A stretch of DNA of 64,000 nt from Paraburkholderia azotifigens (GTDB lineage Bacteria > Pseudomonadota > Gammaproteobacteria > Burkholderiales > Burkholderiaceae). The translations under genes were made by a program, and so were the position numbers. The DNA is taken from positions 2,604,001-2,668,000 of the forward strand of contig NZ_VOQS01000005.1 of NCBI RefSeq assembly GCF_007995085.1. Reading direction: 5' to 3'. Shown here piece by piece: positions 55,293 through 64,000 of this stretch; positions within the stretch are counted from its first letter, which is position 1, and each line of letters begins with the position of its first letter. Below the pieces are notes generated by a model. It was not told the origin of the DNA and made no database searches. It saw nothing but the letters and a program-made list of their open reading frames with translations.

Positions 55293-56907
55293 CAAGCGGC
55301 TTGTGCTTCTTCATTTCTGGCTTGCTTTCGCGAGTTTCGCTGTTGCGTTGGCGTTGGGCGCCTGGCAGATGTACGTGAGAAGTCCGCTACATCCGTGGAT
55401 AAAGGATCCGGAAATTTACTATCGATCCGTGTCGGCGCACGGTTCGACTATGGCGTACGTCTTCCCGACTCTCGTCGCGATGGCCCTCGGATACGCAGTC
55501 ATTGAGCTTTCTCTTAAGCGAGCCATTGTCGGAGTGAAGCTGGCGTGGGTAGGCTTCGGCGCCGTTACTTTGGGCTTTGTGCTGGCCGTTATCACAATAG
55601 CGAAGGGTACGGCTTCCGTTCTGTACACGTTCTATCCGCCGATGATCGGCAGCTCGATTTACTACATAGGCGTCGTCCTGATCGTTGTAGGGTCATGGAT
55701 ATGGGTTGCGCTGATGGGTGTAAACCTCGCGATATGGAAGCGCGCGAATCCGGGAGTTCCCGTTCCCCTTCCGATGTTTGCCTGTGTCGCGAGCGCATAC
55801 CTGTGGGGATGGACGGCCGTCGGTGCTGCAATCGAAATCATTTTTCAGATTATTCCGGTTGCTTTGGGATGGAAACACAACATTGATGCCGGTCTCGCAC
55901 GCGTTTTCTATTCCTGGACGCTGCATGCAATTGTGTACTTCTGGCTGATGCCCGCCTACATTGCGTATTACACAATCGTTCCACGTGCTATCGGCGGGAG
56001 ACTTTATAGCGATTTGATGGCACGGGTATCTTTCGTAATGTTTCTGGTTGTATCAATGCCGATCGGCATACATCACCTGTTCGCCGATCCACAAGTGGGA
56101 TCGGGCTTCAAATTCATGCACTCGGTCTTCACGGCATTGGTCGCAATTCCTACCTTGCTAACGGTGTTCACAATCTGTGCCTCGGTTGAGATTGCAGGGC
56201 GGCTACGGGGCGGGAAGGGAGTCATTGGTTGGTTAAAAGCCCTTCCATGGGGCAACCCCATGATGCTCGCCATCAGTTTTTCGTTTGTGATGTTGGGTTT
56301 TGGAGGAGCAGGCGGACTCATCAACATGAGTTACCAGTTAGATTCGACTATACATAACACCCAATGGGTAACGGGACACTTTCACCTCATCTTCGCCGGG
56401 GCGGTCGTGATCATGTACTTTGTGATTGCTTACGACCTGTGGCCGCAGATTACTGGGCGCGCGATCACAGACGTGCGACTGATCCGTATCCAGCTATGGC
56501 TCTGGTTCATCGGAATCATGGTATTAACAATCCCCTGGCATTTGGTGGGCATCATGGGTATGCCGCGCAGAATGGCATACTTCGACTATACGAATGGCGA
56601 AATTTCGTCTCAGGCGATGCCTGTGATCGTATCGGTCATTGGCGGAGTCATCTGTCTGGTCGCCGGTCTCCTCTTTATTTTGATTTTGGTTCGCGCCCAC
56701 CGCTCGACGGTCGATCTAGTTGAGGACTACACCTTTAGTGTGCCGATTCATCGAACAGAGAGTGTGCCATCTGCGCTGAACGGCTTTCGACTTTGGCTCG
56801 CCCTGATGATCGGTCTGACATTGTTTAACTACGGATATCCGATTGCGTCACTGATTGCCCGCCCAGACACCTCCGTGCCTGGAATCCCGATCGGCCAGGG
56901 GCATTGA
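55282..56907 (+). CDS. Haem-copper oxidase subunit I, ba3 (B) type
   Basis: Catalytic subunit of 541 aa with about 13 membrane segments. Low-spin haem ligands: His53 (SVSAHGSTMAYVFP) and His368. High-spin haem: His366 (HNTQWVTGHFHLIFAG). CuB: His215 and the HH pair at 264-265 (PIGIHHLFADP). The cross-linking Tyr219 is present (HAIVYFW), which supports oxygen rather than NO reduction. The usual GHPxVY is LHAIVY here: Gly and Pro are replaced. It closely resembles Thermus ba3 in motif order (HNTxWVxGHFHL, FADP). Confidence 0.93.
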   Translation: MLINKRLVLLHFWLAFASFAVALALGAWQMYVRSPLHPWIKDPEIYYRSVSAHGSTMAYVFPTLVAMALGYAVIELSLKRAIVGVKLAWVGFGAVTLGFVLAVITIAKGTASVLYTFYPPMIGSSIYYIGVVLIVVGSWIWVALMGVNLAIWKRANPGVPVPLPMFACVASAYLWGWTAVGAAIEIIFQIIPVALGWKHNIDAGLARVFYSWTLHAIVYFWLMPAYIAYYTIVPRAIGGRLYSDLMARVSFVMFLVVSMPIGIHHLFADPQVGSGFKFMHSVFTALVAIPTLLTVFTICASVEIAGRLRGGKGVIGWLKALPWGNPMMLAISFSFVMLGFGGAGGLINMSYQLDSTIHNTQWVTGHFHLIFAGAVVIMYFVIAYDLWPQITGRAITDVRLIRIQLWLWFIGIMVLTIPWHLVGIMGMPRRMAYFDYTNGEISSQAMPVIVSVIGGVICLVAGLLFILILVRAHRSTVDLVEDYTFSVPIHRTESVPSALNGFRLWLALMIGLTLFNYGYPIASLIARPDTSVPGIPIGQGH

Positions 56908-56908
56908 C

Positions 56909-57718
56909 ATGGACGCGAAGCCAGTGTTTTCGCTGACGAACCGATGGCTGGTAGGCAGCGTGTGCGGTACCCTCGCCGTCGCGGCCACCGCTGCTGCGAT
57001 AGGGTTTGTCCTTCTGCCGTCGGTGCAGGGCGGCCCTCAGTTTCGAGGCATATGGAATGCGATCTGCAGCGCGGCGGGGGTATCCCGCCACTGGGCGGAG
57101 AGTGAATCAATCGTCTATCCTGCTGACGGCGCGGTAAGTGCGGTTACTATAACGCCGCAGACACTTGCTCATGACGACCCTGAGGCGATGCGGCGCGGCG
57201 GGGTGCTCGCAGCACGATGCGCTGCCTGCCACAACGCATCTCAGGCCGTTGCGCCGCTTCTGGTCGGGCAAGACGCTGCATTCGTCTATAAGCAGCTTTC
57301 AGATTTTCAAAGTGGTGCGCGAACCAATGTAATAATGACCCAGATGGTCAAAGGACTATCCGAGAGAGATATGCGTGACCTCGCACACTACTTCGCTTCA
57401 TCAGGGCATTCGACGGGCGGCGTTGCGACGGAGGTAGTGCCGCCGATCGTCGCGCGTGGAAACCCTATAAAGAATGTCGTTTCCTGTGCTGTTTGTCACG
57501 GAGGCATTGATCACAAGGCCGGAGCACCATTTTTGCAGGGTCTTTCAGCATCCTACCTGGGTGCTCAACTACATGCCTTTGCAGCAGGTCAACGACATAA
57601 TGATTCCGGCGAGCAGATGCGAAATATCGCCCGGAATCTGACCGAAACAGAGATAAAGGACGCGGCGGCATACTATAGCGGGTTCACGGATTCGGAAGGA
57701 CGAATATCCCAGCCCTGA
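56909..57718 (+). CDS. Dihaem cytochrome c (c4-like)
   Basis: Membrane-anchored or secreted protein of 269 aa with two haem motifs: AARCAACHNASQ (Cys104, Cys107, His108) and VVSCAVCHGGID (Cys193, Cys196, His197). N-terminal hydrophobic segment CGTLAVAATAAAIGFVLLPS, no obvious cleavage site. The domain order (MVKGLSERDMRDLAHYFAS) is that of cytochrome c4. The ATG follows AGGGG, one base after the subunit I stop, so it is in the oxidase operon and likely delivers electrons to CuA. Confidence 0.92.
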   Translation: MDAKPVFSLTNRWLVGSVCGTLAVAATAAAIGFVLLPSVQGGPQFRGIWNAICSAAGVSRHWAESESIVYPADGAVSAVTITPQTLAHDDPEAMRRGGVLAARCAACHNASQAVAPLLVGQDAAFVYKQLSDFQSGARTNVIMTQMVKGLSERDMRDLAHYFASSGHSTGGVATEVVPPIVARGNPIKNVVSCAVCHGGIDHKAGAPFLQGLSASYLGAQLHAFAAGQRHNDSGEQMRNIARNLTETEIKDAAAYYSGFTDSEGRISQP

Positions 57719-57795
57719 CACCATCAGCACGGGCGCTGACTTTGTTATCGTGGTCAGGCAGGACGAAGTCAGTTCCCCGAGAATACCGGAGCAGC

Positions 57796-57825
57796 CAGTT
57801 CCTAGTAGACTAGGAACTGTTTTTT
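57796..57825 (+). terminator. Strong rho-independent terminator after the oxidase operon
   Basis: An 11-bp perfect stem CAGTTCCTAGT/ACTAGGAACTG with a two-base loop, followed by six T residues. It ends the IIa-II-I-cytochrome c operon. Confidence 0.93.
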
Positions 57826-57853
57826 CGTAGTCGATTTGGTCTCGGACTCGCCC

Positions 57854-58815
57854 ATGAAAAACGCGCAGTTACGTGAGCTTCCTGTCCTGGAACGCTTTCT
57901 TGCCGCTCTGGACATCGGCGTGGCGAATTTCACGCTCTGTGACATTCGTGATGGCTGGAGCGCTCGGTTCGAGGCCTGCGCGACGGCGAGTCTGCATTAC
58001 TGCATGGACGGAAGCGGTGTTTTAATAACTCAACACGGTGAACGAGTATCGCTCAGCGCGCACAGTTTCGTACTTCTGCCGCCAGGTATCGGTTACAAAA
58101 TCGAGAGCGGCAAATCGTGCGCGACGCGCGAAACGAATCGCTCGCGTGTCGGTGACTGGCCTTGGCAAGAGACTGTTCCGACTGTCCAAGTCGGTGGTGG
58201 CGACAACGGTATTTCCACCGCATGTGGGGAACTGCGTCTTGACACGACTTCGGGCAGTGACCCGTTCAAGACGTTGCGACACCCGCTCGTCGCTCAGTTC
58301 GAAGGCAAGTCAGGATTGAGAGACCAGTTCGTTTTGCTGCTCGCGGAGTCCGCGCGTCCGGGGCTTGGCTCGCGTACCCTGGTCGAAGCGCTGCTGAAGC
58401 AGTGTCTGATCCTCGTGCTTCGGCGACAGATAGATAACGGGGGGTGGACCTGCCGTGGGCAGCCGGCGTCGCTGACAGGCGTCTCGCCCGTGCCTTAGAA
58501 GCGATCCTCGAGCGATCGGCGTCTGCCTTGTCAGTCGAGCGTCTGGCAGACATCGCCGGAATGAGCCGCTCAGCGTTCGCTGCGCAGTTCATGAAAGCGT
58601 TTGGCCAGTCGCCAATGGCGATGCTTAAAATTGTTCGCTTGAAGAAAGCCGCGGAATTGCTGGCTACCACCAACTATCCGGTAGCAGAAGTGGCGAAAAT
58701 GGTAGGTTTCTCGAGTCGAAGTAACTTCTCACTGGCGTTTAATGCCCGGCACGGCTTGGACCCGAGCACATTCCGACGTCGCCTGACATCTGTGCGAGAG
58801 CGCCTACCCGAGTAG
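57854..58815 (+). pseudogene. AraC-family regulator split by a frameshift in a G6 run
   Basis: The first frame (ATG at 57854, to 58498) encodes the cupin-type sensor part (FEACATASLHYCMDGSGVLI, LPPGIGYKIESGKS). The second frame (from GTG 58444 to 58815) encodes the AraC HTH: LSVERLADIAGMSRSAFAAQ, FSSRSNFSLAFNARHGLDPS. They meet at six G residues at 58439-58444; one additional G joins LRRQIDNGG to VDLPWAAGVADRR in a single protein of about 320 aa. Either a recent pseudogene, phase variation, or a sequencing undercall. Confidence 0.85.
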
Positions 58816-59193
58816 CCTCTGTAGCCGGCGAAGAGACGAGAGACGGCCGGAGGGCATCGCCGGTCGGCGGGCGCGCTTTCTCTCGACCATGGTGGGTCAT
58901 CCGCATTTTCAACACCCGCCTGCCTGCCACTTTTTTGCTAGGCGTGGGCTGAAATGCACGGTGTTACTGTTGCTGCTCGTTTGAAGTACAGATATGTCTG
59001 TAGCTCGTCGCCGAGACGAAATGGCCAAAAGGTTTCGCCGAGCAATGAAGAAGCGGGTTATTCATGGACGATGCAAAGAAGCCGGAGAAATGGGGCTAGG
59101 TGAGTGACAAAAACGAAGCCCGCAAGGAGCGGCTGACCAACTGGTTGACTGGCATGGGGAAAGCAGGTTGAAACCACACAGAGACGGTGCGAG
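58816..59193. other. Intergenic upstream of porin
   Basis: About 380 bp, no gene recognised. Confidence 0.4.
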
Positions 59194-60327
59194 ATGAGAA
59201 ACAACGTCATAGTCACAGTGGGATGCTTTTTCCTAAGCGCCGCGGCGAACGCACAAAGTAGCGTTACTCTATTTGGCGCGCTAGATGAAGGCGTTAATTT
59301 CACCAACAATGTTGGAGGCCACAAAGCGTGGCAGACATCCAGCGTCGATCTTGTTATCAGTCGCTGGGGCATCAAAGGAACAGAGGATCTCGGCGGCGGA
59401 CTTCACGGAGTCTTCGACCTGGAAAGCGGAATTGTTCTCGACAACGGCAGCGCATACTACGGCGGGCGTCTGTTTGGATATCAATCGTATGTAGGCCTTC
59501 AATCGGACGCCGTCGGGACACTTACAGTGGGAAGACAGTTCGACACCGTGACTGATACGATTGGGCCGATGACGGCCAATGGAAATTGGGCCGGTTATCT
59601 ATTCTCTCATCCGGTAGACAATGACAACACAGATGCGTCGTTCCATACGAATAATTCAGTAAAGTACACGAGCCCCGTCATCGCTGGCGTTAGCGTGACC
59701 GCACTCTATGGTTTTAGCAACGCTCCCGGGGGATTCGCGGAAAATCGTATGTACGGTGTTGGATTGAAATATGCGTATAAGTCGTTCACGGCGGCGGCTG
59801 TTTTCCAAGACCTCTCTTCGCCAGGGGCGAGCGCGAGCGGGACAGTGTCCTCAGATGACTACGGCTTTGTCGCGAACAATCAAAAGATATATGGAGCTGG
59901 TGTGTCCTACGGGCTCGGCGCCACCGCGGTTGGCATCGCTTATACGCATGTACACTTGCAGCAGCCTCAGTCGTCGATATATGTAGGCTCGCTAGGCAAG
60001 GACCTCGCAAGCGTTACTTTCGACAACGTGGAAGTCAACGTTAAATACAACTTCACTACCAGTTTGTTCGTAGGTGCGATGTACACCTATTCACACGCCA
60101 ATCTCGGTCGAGATGAGTCAAATCGTTCTCTTCATTGGAATGAAGTCGGTTTAATGGGCCAGTATTCCCTTTCAGGTCGGACAGCCCTATATGCTCAGGT
60201 GATCTATCAAAAGGTCAGTGGAACATCCGATACGATTTTAGACAATGCATATGTGCCGGGATCCGCGGGCGTGTCCAGCAATTCTCATCAGGTTGTCGGA
60301 CGGCTAGGCATCATGCACGCCTTCTAA
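59194..60327 (+). CDS. Gram-negative outer membrane porin
   Basis: Trimeric porin of 377 aa, Burkholderia type. Signal peptide: RNNVIVTVGCFFLSAAANAQ, cleaved before SSVTLFGALDEG. The repeated beta strands and motifs SRWGIKGTEDLGGGL, LFGYQSYVGLQSDAVGTLTV, GRQFDT and the C-terminal HQVVGRLGIMHAF (ending in Phe, as required for outer membrane insertion) are all present. Solitary gene. Confidence 0.95.
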   Translation: MRNNVIVTVGCFFLSAAANAQSSVTLFGALDEGVNFTNNVGGHKAWQTSSVDLVISRWGIKGTEDLGGGLHGVFDLESGIVLDNGSAYYGGRLFGYQSYVGLQSDAVGTLTVGRQFDTVTDTIGPMTANGNWAGYLFSHPVDNDNTDASFHTNNSVKYTSPVIAGVSVTALYGFSNAPGGFAENRMYGVGLKYAYKSFTAAAVFQDLSSPGASASGTVSSDDYGFVANNQKIYGAGVSYGLGATAVGIAYTHVHLQQPQSSIYVGSLGKDLASVTFDNVEVNVKYNFTTSLFVGAMYTYSHANLGRDESNRSLHWNEVGLMGQYSLSGRTALYAQVIYQKVSGTSDTILDNAYVPGSAGVSSNSHQVVGRLGIMHAF

Positions 60328-60795
60328 TTGACCTTCCGAAACGATGAAATATGCTGCGGGAGCCGTTAAGGAAGGCGATGAACGGTAGGTGAGTACCGAA
60401 CGTTACTTGAGGACGCGGTGTCGTACATGTCGGCGATACTATGTATTTCCTGCGGAGGCAATATAACTCCACTGTTCAATGGGCATTTTTTCGAGAATCG
60501 CCAGGTCATCAGTGTGACTGCCAGATTTTCTGAACTTTTCGCCGATGACCTCGCACCAACCGCCGCAAGTCGTGATTGGTGGAAGTCGTTGGTGACGGAT
60601 ACGAAAGGGAAGCGACGCTAGCACCGCTGGTCCCACGCGGGGAGAGAAGAATCCGCGGATCGTTATAACACATTCGCAGTTCCTCTCTGATGATCGGGTT
60701 TTTTGCCGCCTTCCGGGCGAGGACTGTACATCGCTAATCCTTTCCGGCGACTCATCAGAAAACCAGAATTCAATTGTCTACAGGAGAAGTTGGTT
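60328..60795. other. Intergenic, possible small frame
   Basis: A 67-codon frame at 60418-60621 has no recognisable family. Nothing else found in 470 bp. Confidence 0.35.
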
Positions 60796-61193
60796 ATGAA
60801 AATTCCATCTGTCATCGGCACCGCCTTCGCAGCGGTTGCGTTTACTGTCGCGTTGCCCGCGGTGGCGCAGGGGTAGGCGAAACGGTCACGCCGAACTTTG
60901 ATCACGGGATCCCCAACATTCCCGGCAAGTCTTTGACGGCCGTAGTCGTTGATTACGCTCCCGCCGGAGCATCGCCGGCGTACAAGCACGCGAAGTCAGC
61001 TTTTATTTATGCCTATGTCGTATCGGGTGCTATCGAGTCGCAAGTGAACAACGGTCCGAAACGGGTCTATCACGCCGGTGAGAGCTTTTTTGAGGAGCCG
61101 GGCGCGATCCACCGCGTTAGCCGCAATGCGAGCAATACCCAGACCGCTAAGCTACTCGCGGTATTCGTTGTGGATACCGACGACAAGCCCTGA
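60796..61193 (+). pseudogene. Secreted cupin protein, frameshifted after the signal peptide
   Basis: The ATG at 60796 (AGGAG ribosome binding site) starts a signal peptide, SVIGTAFAAVAFTVALPAVA, then stops at TAG 60871-60873. The mature part lies in another frame to 61193: GETVTPNFDHGIPNIPGKSL, AYVVSGAIESQVNNG, GESFFEEPGAIHRVSRNAS, a single cupin domain. One extra base at the GGGG just before the TAG joins them into about 132 aa. Metal ligands typical of cupins (His, Glu, His) are partly visible. Confidence 0.78.
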
Positions 61194-61211
61194 CGACCCC
61201 AGCTGAATAAT

Positions 61212-61395
61212 GCGCTAACTTGGTGGTGCACCAATCTGTCCATGCAGATTTTGACCGCAGGGGTAACGGTGGTCTCTGATGAGGGGCACGGCGTTGCACC
61301 GCTGCTAGTGTTGCTTTTCGCACTCCGGCGCGGCAAGCCGCCCGAGCGGCGAGCCAGCGCTCGGGCGTCACACCTCTTTACGGCGTTGTCCAGAT
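61212..61395 (-). repeat. Solo IS607-type right end (omega-RNA-like), copy C
   Basis: Read on the minus strand it aligns with the right end at 50062-50275: GAGCGCTGGCTCG hairpin, GGCTTGCCGCGCCGGAGTGC, GAGACCACCGTTACCCCTGC, ending AAGTTAGCGC. No tnpB attached. Confidence 0.65.
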
Positions 61396-61884
61396 CCAAT
61401 GGGGCATCGTTGCAGTGCCTCGGTCCGCCTTCGCTATGGCAAGTCGCATGCGTTGCTATCGATCCGGTCGGCCTGTCCATGGCGCGAGGACGACCACTCT
61501 TGCGCAGCAGTCACCAGAGTGCCGTTAAGAAGACTGAGTAGCGCGGATAGCCGATGGCGATCTTTTACCGACAGACCGGGCGCAGCAGAAGCTTTTGTGT
61601 CTCGGCGGTCCAGTAGTCGCGACGGATCAGCGTCGGGCGGTGAATCAACGTCTTGACGGATCGTTCGAGCTTTGTTATTTCGTCTTCCAGAATCACCTCA
61701 CTCTCCATTTGAGGACGCTAGCCGAAACGGTGCTCCATAGTCTCTTTGGGGGCCAGAAAGTGCTAGCAACGCGGCATTTTGCGAGTTACCAGTGCGTGAC
61801 TATCAGCCACAACAGCAAGGCAGAGCCGGCAAGTATGAAGAGCCAGCCTAGCAATCGATCTAGTCGCATCGGTTTCAGTTACCG
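61396..61884. other. Intergenic with a tiny membrane ORF
   Basis: No gene recognised. A 27-codon minus-strand frame at 61786-61869 (MRLDRLLGWLFILAGSALLL, then WLIVTHW) would be a single membrane span; without a good ribosome binding site its reality is doubtful. Confidence 0.3.
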
Positions 61885-62320
61885 CTAGGTCGCGTCGCCG
61901 GTGTGCCATCTTTTTTCACTGTGGTTCACCTCATTGGTTAGTCGGCAAATGGATACCGCGGATGCGAGGCGCTTTGCCTGGTCACCGAACGCATGAGCGG
62001 CCGCCGTCGTCTGCTCGACGATAGCGGCATGTTTGCCCGGTGATGGCATCCATATGCGATGTGGTTTTACCTACCTCCTGCGCCACGGAACTTTGTTCAC
62101 TCGAGGCGGCGGCAATCTGATAGATGATTGGATTCATTCGCTGTCGATCGCGGGGGCGGAGCCCTCAGGCGAAAAATGTGGCGCCATCCTTCGCCCTTAC
62201 GCAGATTCCCACACGAGCATCTTCACGTCGTTGGCGGCCGGCTTCGGCTCCTAGTGCGACGCTACGAAGTTCGCTGCCATGTGTCGAGGACTGCCACGCT
62301 CAAGCGAGGTTCGCGTAGAG
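61885..62320 (-). pseudogene. Methyl-accepting chemotaxis protein, decayed C-terminal part
   Basis: Fragments in several frames: NDVKMLVWES, IAAASSEQSSVAQEVGKTTS-like region, then AAIVEQTTAAAHAFGDQAKR and LASAVSICRL. These follow the order of an MCP signalling domain end. Stops and shifts interrupt every frame. Confidence 0.65.
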
Positions 62321-62427
62321 AGTGTCGAGAGTTTTTTGCAAACGGCATGAGCGATATGTGCACCTTCAAACTAACAATAACGGCCAGGCATGAAGTTTAC
62401 TTAAGCTTGCATCCCTACCTTTTGAAT

Positions 62428-62442
62428 CGTTACGCAGTAACG
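62428..62442. repeat. 15-bp palindrome, copy 3 (CGTTACGCAGTAACG)
   Basis: Perfect arms CGTTAC/GTAACG around GCA; see copies at 13540 and 19840. Confidence 0.5.
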
Positions 62443-62956
62443 AACTACGAAAATCGGTGCTACAGCGCACAGCAAATGGCAAATAGCAGCGACAAATTTA
62501 ACGGGCGGCATCCGGACGTTTGAGGTGGTACTTATGTGAGGAAAATTGGACAGGCGGGACGGAAAAGTGACCGGCGCATGGAATCGCCGGCCAAAAGGGT
62601 TCCGGGAATTCCGAGGGCCCATTAGTCCAGGAACCTGAGAGTCTCGCAGTATGCCATATCAGTATGAAGAAAACTTAAGATTGCCTTTGTTTTCGGTGAG
62701 AAACCGGATAGAAGGTGAGATCTTAGAGAGTTCGGCCTTTCTTGCAGTCTTCTTATTGGAATCGGACATCTTGCGGAAAGGAGAACCACCTCTACATTGG
62801 GTAATGGCTGGAGGAACTATGTCTTAAGCGTTGTTCCTTGACGCATAACGCCCGACTCTTGGTCATGTCTTTCGAATCCCTCGCTCTAAAAAATATGCGA
62901 AAGTAGAACGTTCGCGTCGGCCGGCGCGAATCTTTGATTATGAAAGGAGTTACGCG
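62443..62956. other. Intergenic, unassigned
   Basis: About 510 bp, no gene recognised; a GAAAGGAG ribosome binding site for the next frame ends it. Confidence 0.35.
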
Positions 62957-63484
62957 ATGCTTTTCCTCGTCAGACGGCACCTGCGCTTGTCGTTGATCCC
63001 TGACCATGGTTCGTTCGATCTCGCCTCGGAAGTGCCCGGGCGAATGACGCTGATTTGTTTTTATCGCGGGCTTCATTGTCCCACCTGTGCAATGTATCTA
63101 AGGGAGCTGGAACGACTCACGCCAGAATTCGCTGAGCGAGGCATTACGCGATTGCATCAGTTCCGATAGCGAACCTCGCGCGAGAGAGATGCAGAAAAGG
63201 TTGCGGCTAACAGCTTGCGCATCGGTTATGGTCTACCGCTGACGGAAGCCCGAAATGGGGCTTTATATCTCACATCTCGTGGCAAATCGTCCATCGGGGT
63301 CGATGAACCTGAAATGTTCTCCGAACCCGGCTTGTACCTGCTACGTCCGGACCGGACGATTTCTATCTTTCGGTCCAGTCCATGCCGTTCGTGCGCCCCA
63401 TTTTAAGGAGCTACTGCAGGCTCTCGATTTCGCGATTCAGCATGACTACCGGCACGCGGCGAGTACACAGGCGACTTTAAGCCC
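62957..63484 (+). pseudogene. Peroxiredoxin-like (AhpC/TSA) protein, multiple frameshifts
   Basis: First frame (62957-63169): MTLICFYRGLHCPTCAMYLR, ELERLTPEFAERGI, with the CxxC peroxidatic site. Then, after a stop, NSLRIGYGLPLTEARN, SSIGVDEPEMFSEPGLYLLR, and in a third frame PHFKELLQALDFAIQHDYRH. Order matches a complete peroxiredoxin-like family protein of about 185 aa, broken at least twice. Confidence 0.8.
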
Positions 63485-63689
63485 GTTTTGTGATGCATTG
63501 AGCGTTGTCCATGAGGGCGAGCGCTCATGCGCAGCTAGAACCTCCCTAGGAATGGCCCGCAGTCTGCAGTGTGCACCATCGCGAGTGTGCACGAGTGTGT
63601 ACGCAGTGCGATCGTCCGTGCGCGGTCGCGAGACACGGAGCCGATGATCGCCTTGAAGACGCTTTTCTGCCCAGACTTGATGCTGCAGT

Positions 63690-63815
63690 GTCACAGTCGC
63701 CTCCGAGAGTTGACGCCAACCGGCATGGCCGTTCGCTCGGCATCTGAAAGTGCCGTTGGTAACGGCGAAACACCGTAGGCCGTCAGTGGGACCACCGTTA
63801 CTGTTGCGTAAGACT
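63690..63815 (+). repeat. Degenerate IS607-type right end, copy D
   Basis: Weaker match to the 3' part of the omega-RNA-like region: GGTAACGGCGAAACACCG, then GTGGGACCACCGTTACTG. The stem GTAACGG/CCGTTAC is intact although both arms differ from copy A. Confidence 0.5.
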
Positions 63816-64000
63816 GCGCATCGAGCTACGCTCACGAATGATCTCGGTGAGAGACTTAAGCTACAAGCCGGCATCGAGACGCCAAATCTGTGCTAACCAA
63901 TCCGTGTTCCTTGCAGGAAGCCGTCCGCTGGTCATATGCGCGGTCGCCACTGCTCGAAGCGGTTGTTCTACGAGCGCTTGGGATATCGATAGCCTTCGCA
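63816..64000. other. Window end, unassigned
   Basis: No feature recognised up to the window edge. Confidence 0.35.

Noticed and set aside
55282..56907. Nitric oxide reductase (NorB-like) identity for subunit I
   Set aside because: A CuA subunit II is encoded next to it and the cross-link Tyr219 is present, both arguing for an oxygen reductase, though the altered CuB motif leaves some doubt.
61786..61869. 27-aa single-span membrane peptide
   Set aside because: No convincing ribosome binding site or neighbour; noted in the gap entry only.

Overview
The window looks like an accessory stretch of a Burkholderia-group (Paraburkholderia/Caballeronia-like) beta-proteobacterial genome, probably a secondary replicon or genomic island. 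I base this on two DUF3331 proteins (a family I know mainly from Burkholderia), a DUF2818 protein, a Burkholderia-type porin, System II cytochrome c maturation genes, mosaic base composition, and many insertion sequences and gene relics. No rRNA, tRNA or CRISPR array was seen.

Layout. (1) 1-13 kb: a regulatory and redox cluster with two histidine kinase/FixJ-type response regulator sets, three TetR regulators, one LysR regulator, four paralogous AhpD-like (carboxymuconolactone decarboxylase family) proteins of about 182-198 aa, and a P460-like protein that has lost its haem motif. (2) 13-22 kb: a DedA-rhodanese fusion, a cytochrome b561, a frameshifted DUF3331 gene, a dead ISL3 element, a HiPIP and CcsB (System II). 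(3) 22-25 kb: a truncated IS607 element and a Tn5/IS50-like IS4 element with perfect 20-bp ends and a 9-bp duplication, abutting an LpxO-like hydroxylase. (4) 26-37 kb: cytochrome P460, two tandem zinc-free alcohol dehydrogenase-like oxidoreductases, msrA and a complete System I operon ccmABCDEFGHI. (5) 37-45 kb: an MFS transporter, a methyltransferase, RidA-, AzoR- and GNAT-like proteins and a cold-shock protein, mixed with IS605/IS607 relics. (6) 45.4-50.3 kb: an IS607 element whose tnpB is split by an IS21-family element, with an omega-RNA-like right end that recurs as solo copies elsewhere. (7) 50-58 kb: ResB (System II), a second cytochrome P460, and an operon for a CuA-containing ba3-type haem-copper oxidase (subunits IIa, II, I) plus a dihaem cytochrome c, closed by a strong terminator. 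(8) 58-64 kb: a frameshifted AraC regulator, a porin, a frameshifted secreted cupin, and decayed chemoreceptor and peroxiredoxin genes.

How the genes may work together (inference): P460 cytochromes, HiPIP, dihaem cytochrome c, cytochrome b561 and a ba3 oxidase could form a periplasmic electron-transfer module, possibly for hydroxylamine or NO handling or micro-oxic respiration. The two cytochrome c maturation systems would supply haem attachment. The AhpD-like paralogs and their TetR/LysR/FixJ regulators suggest response to redox or nitrosative stress. The module seems to have been repeatedly broken up by IS607, IS21, IS4 and ISL3 insertions; ccsB and resB, normally neighbours, now lie about 29 kb apart.
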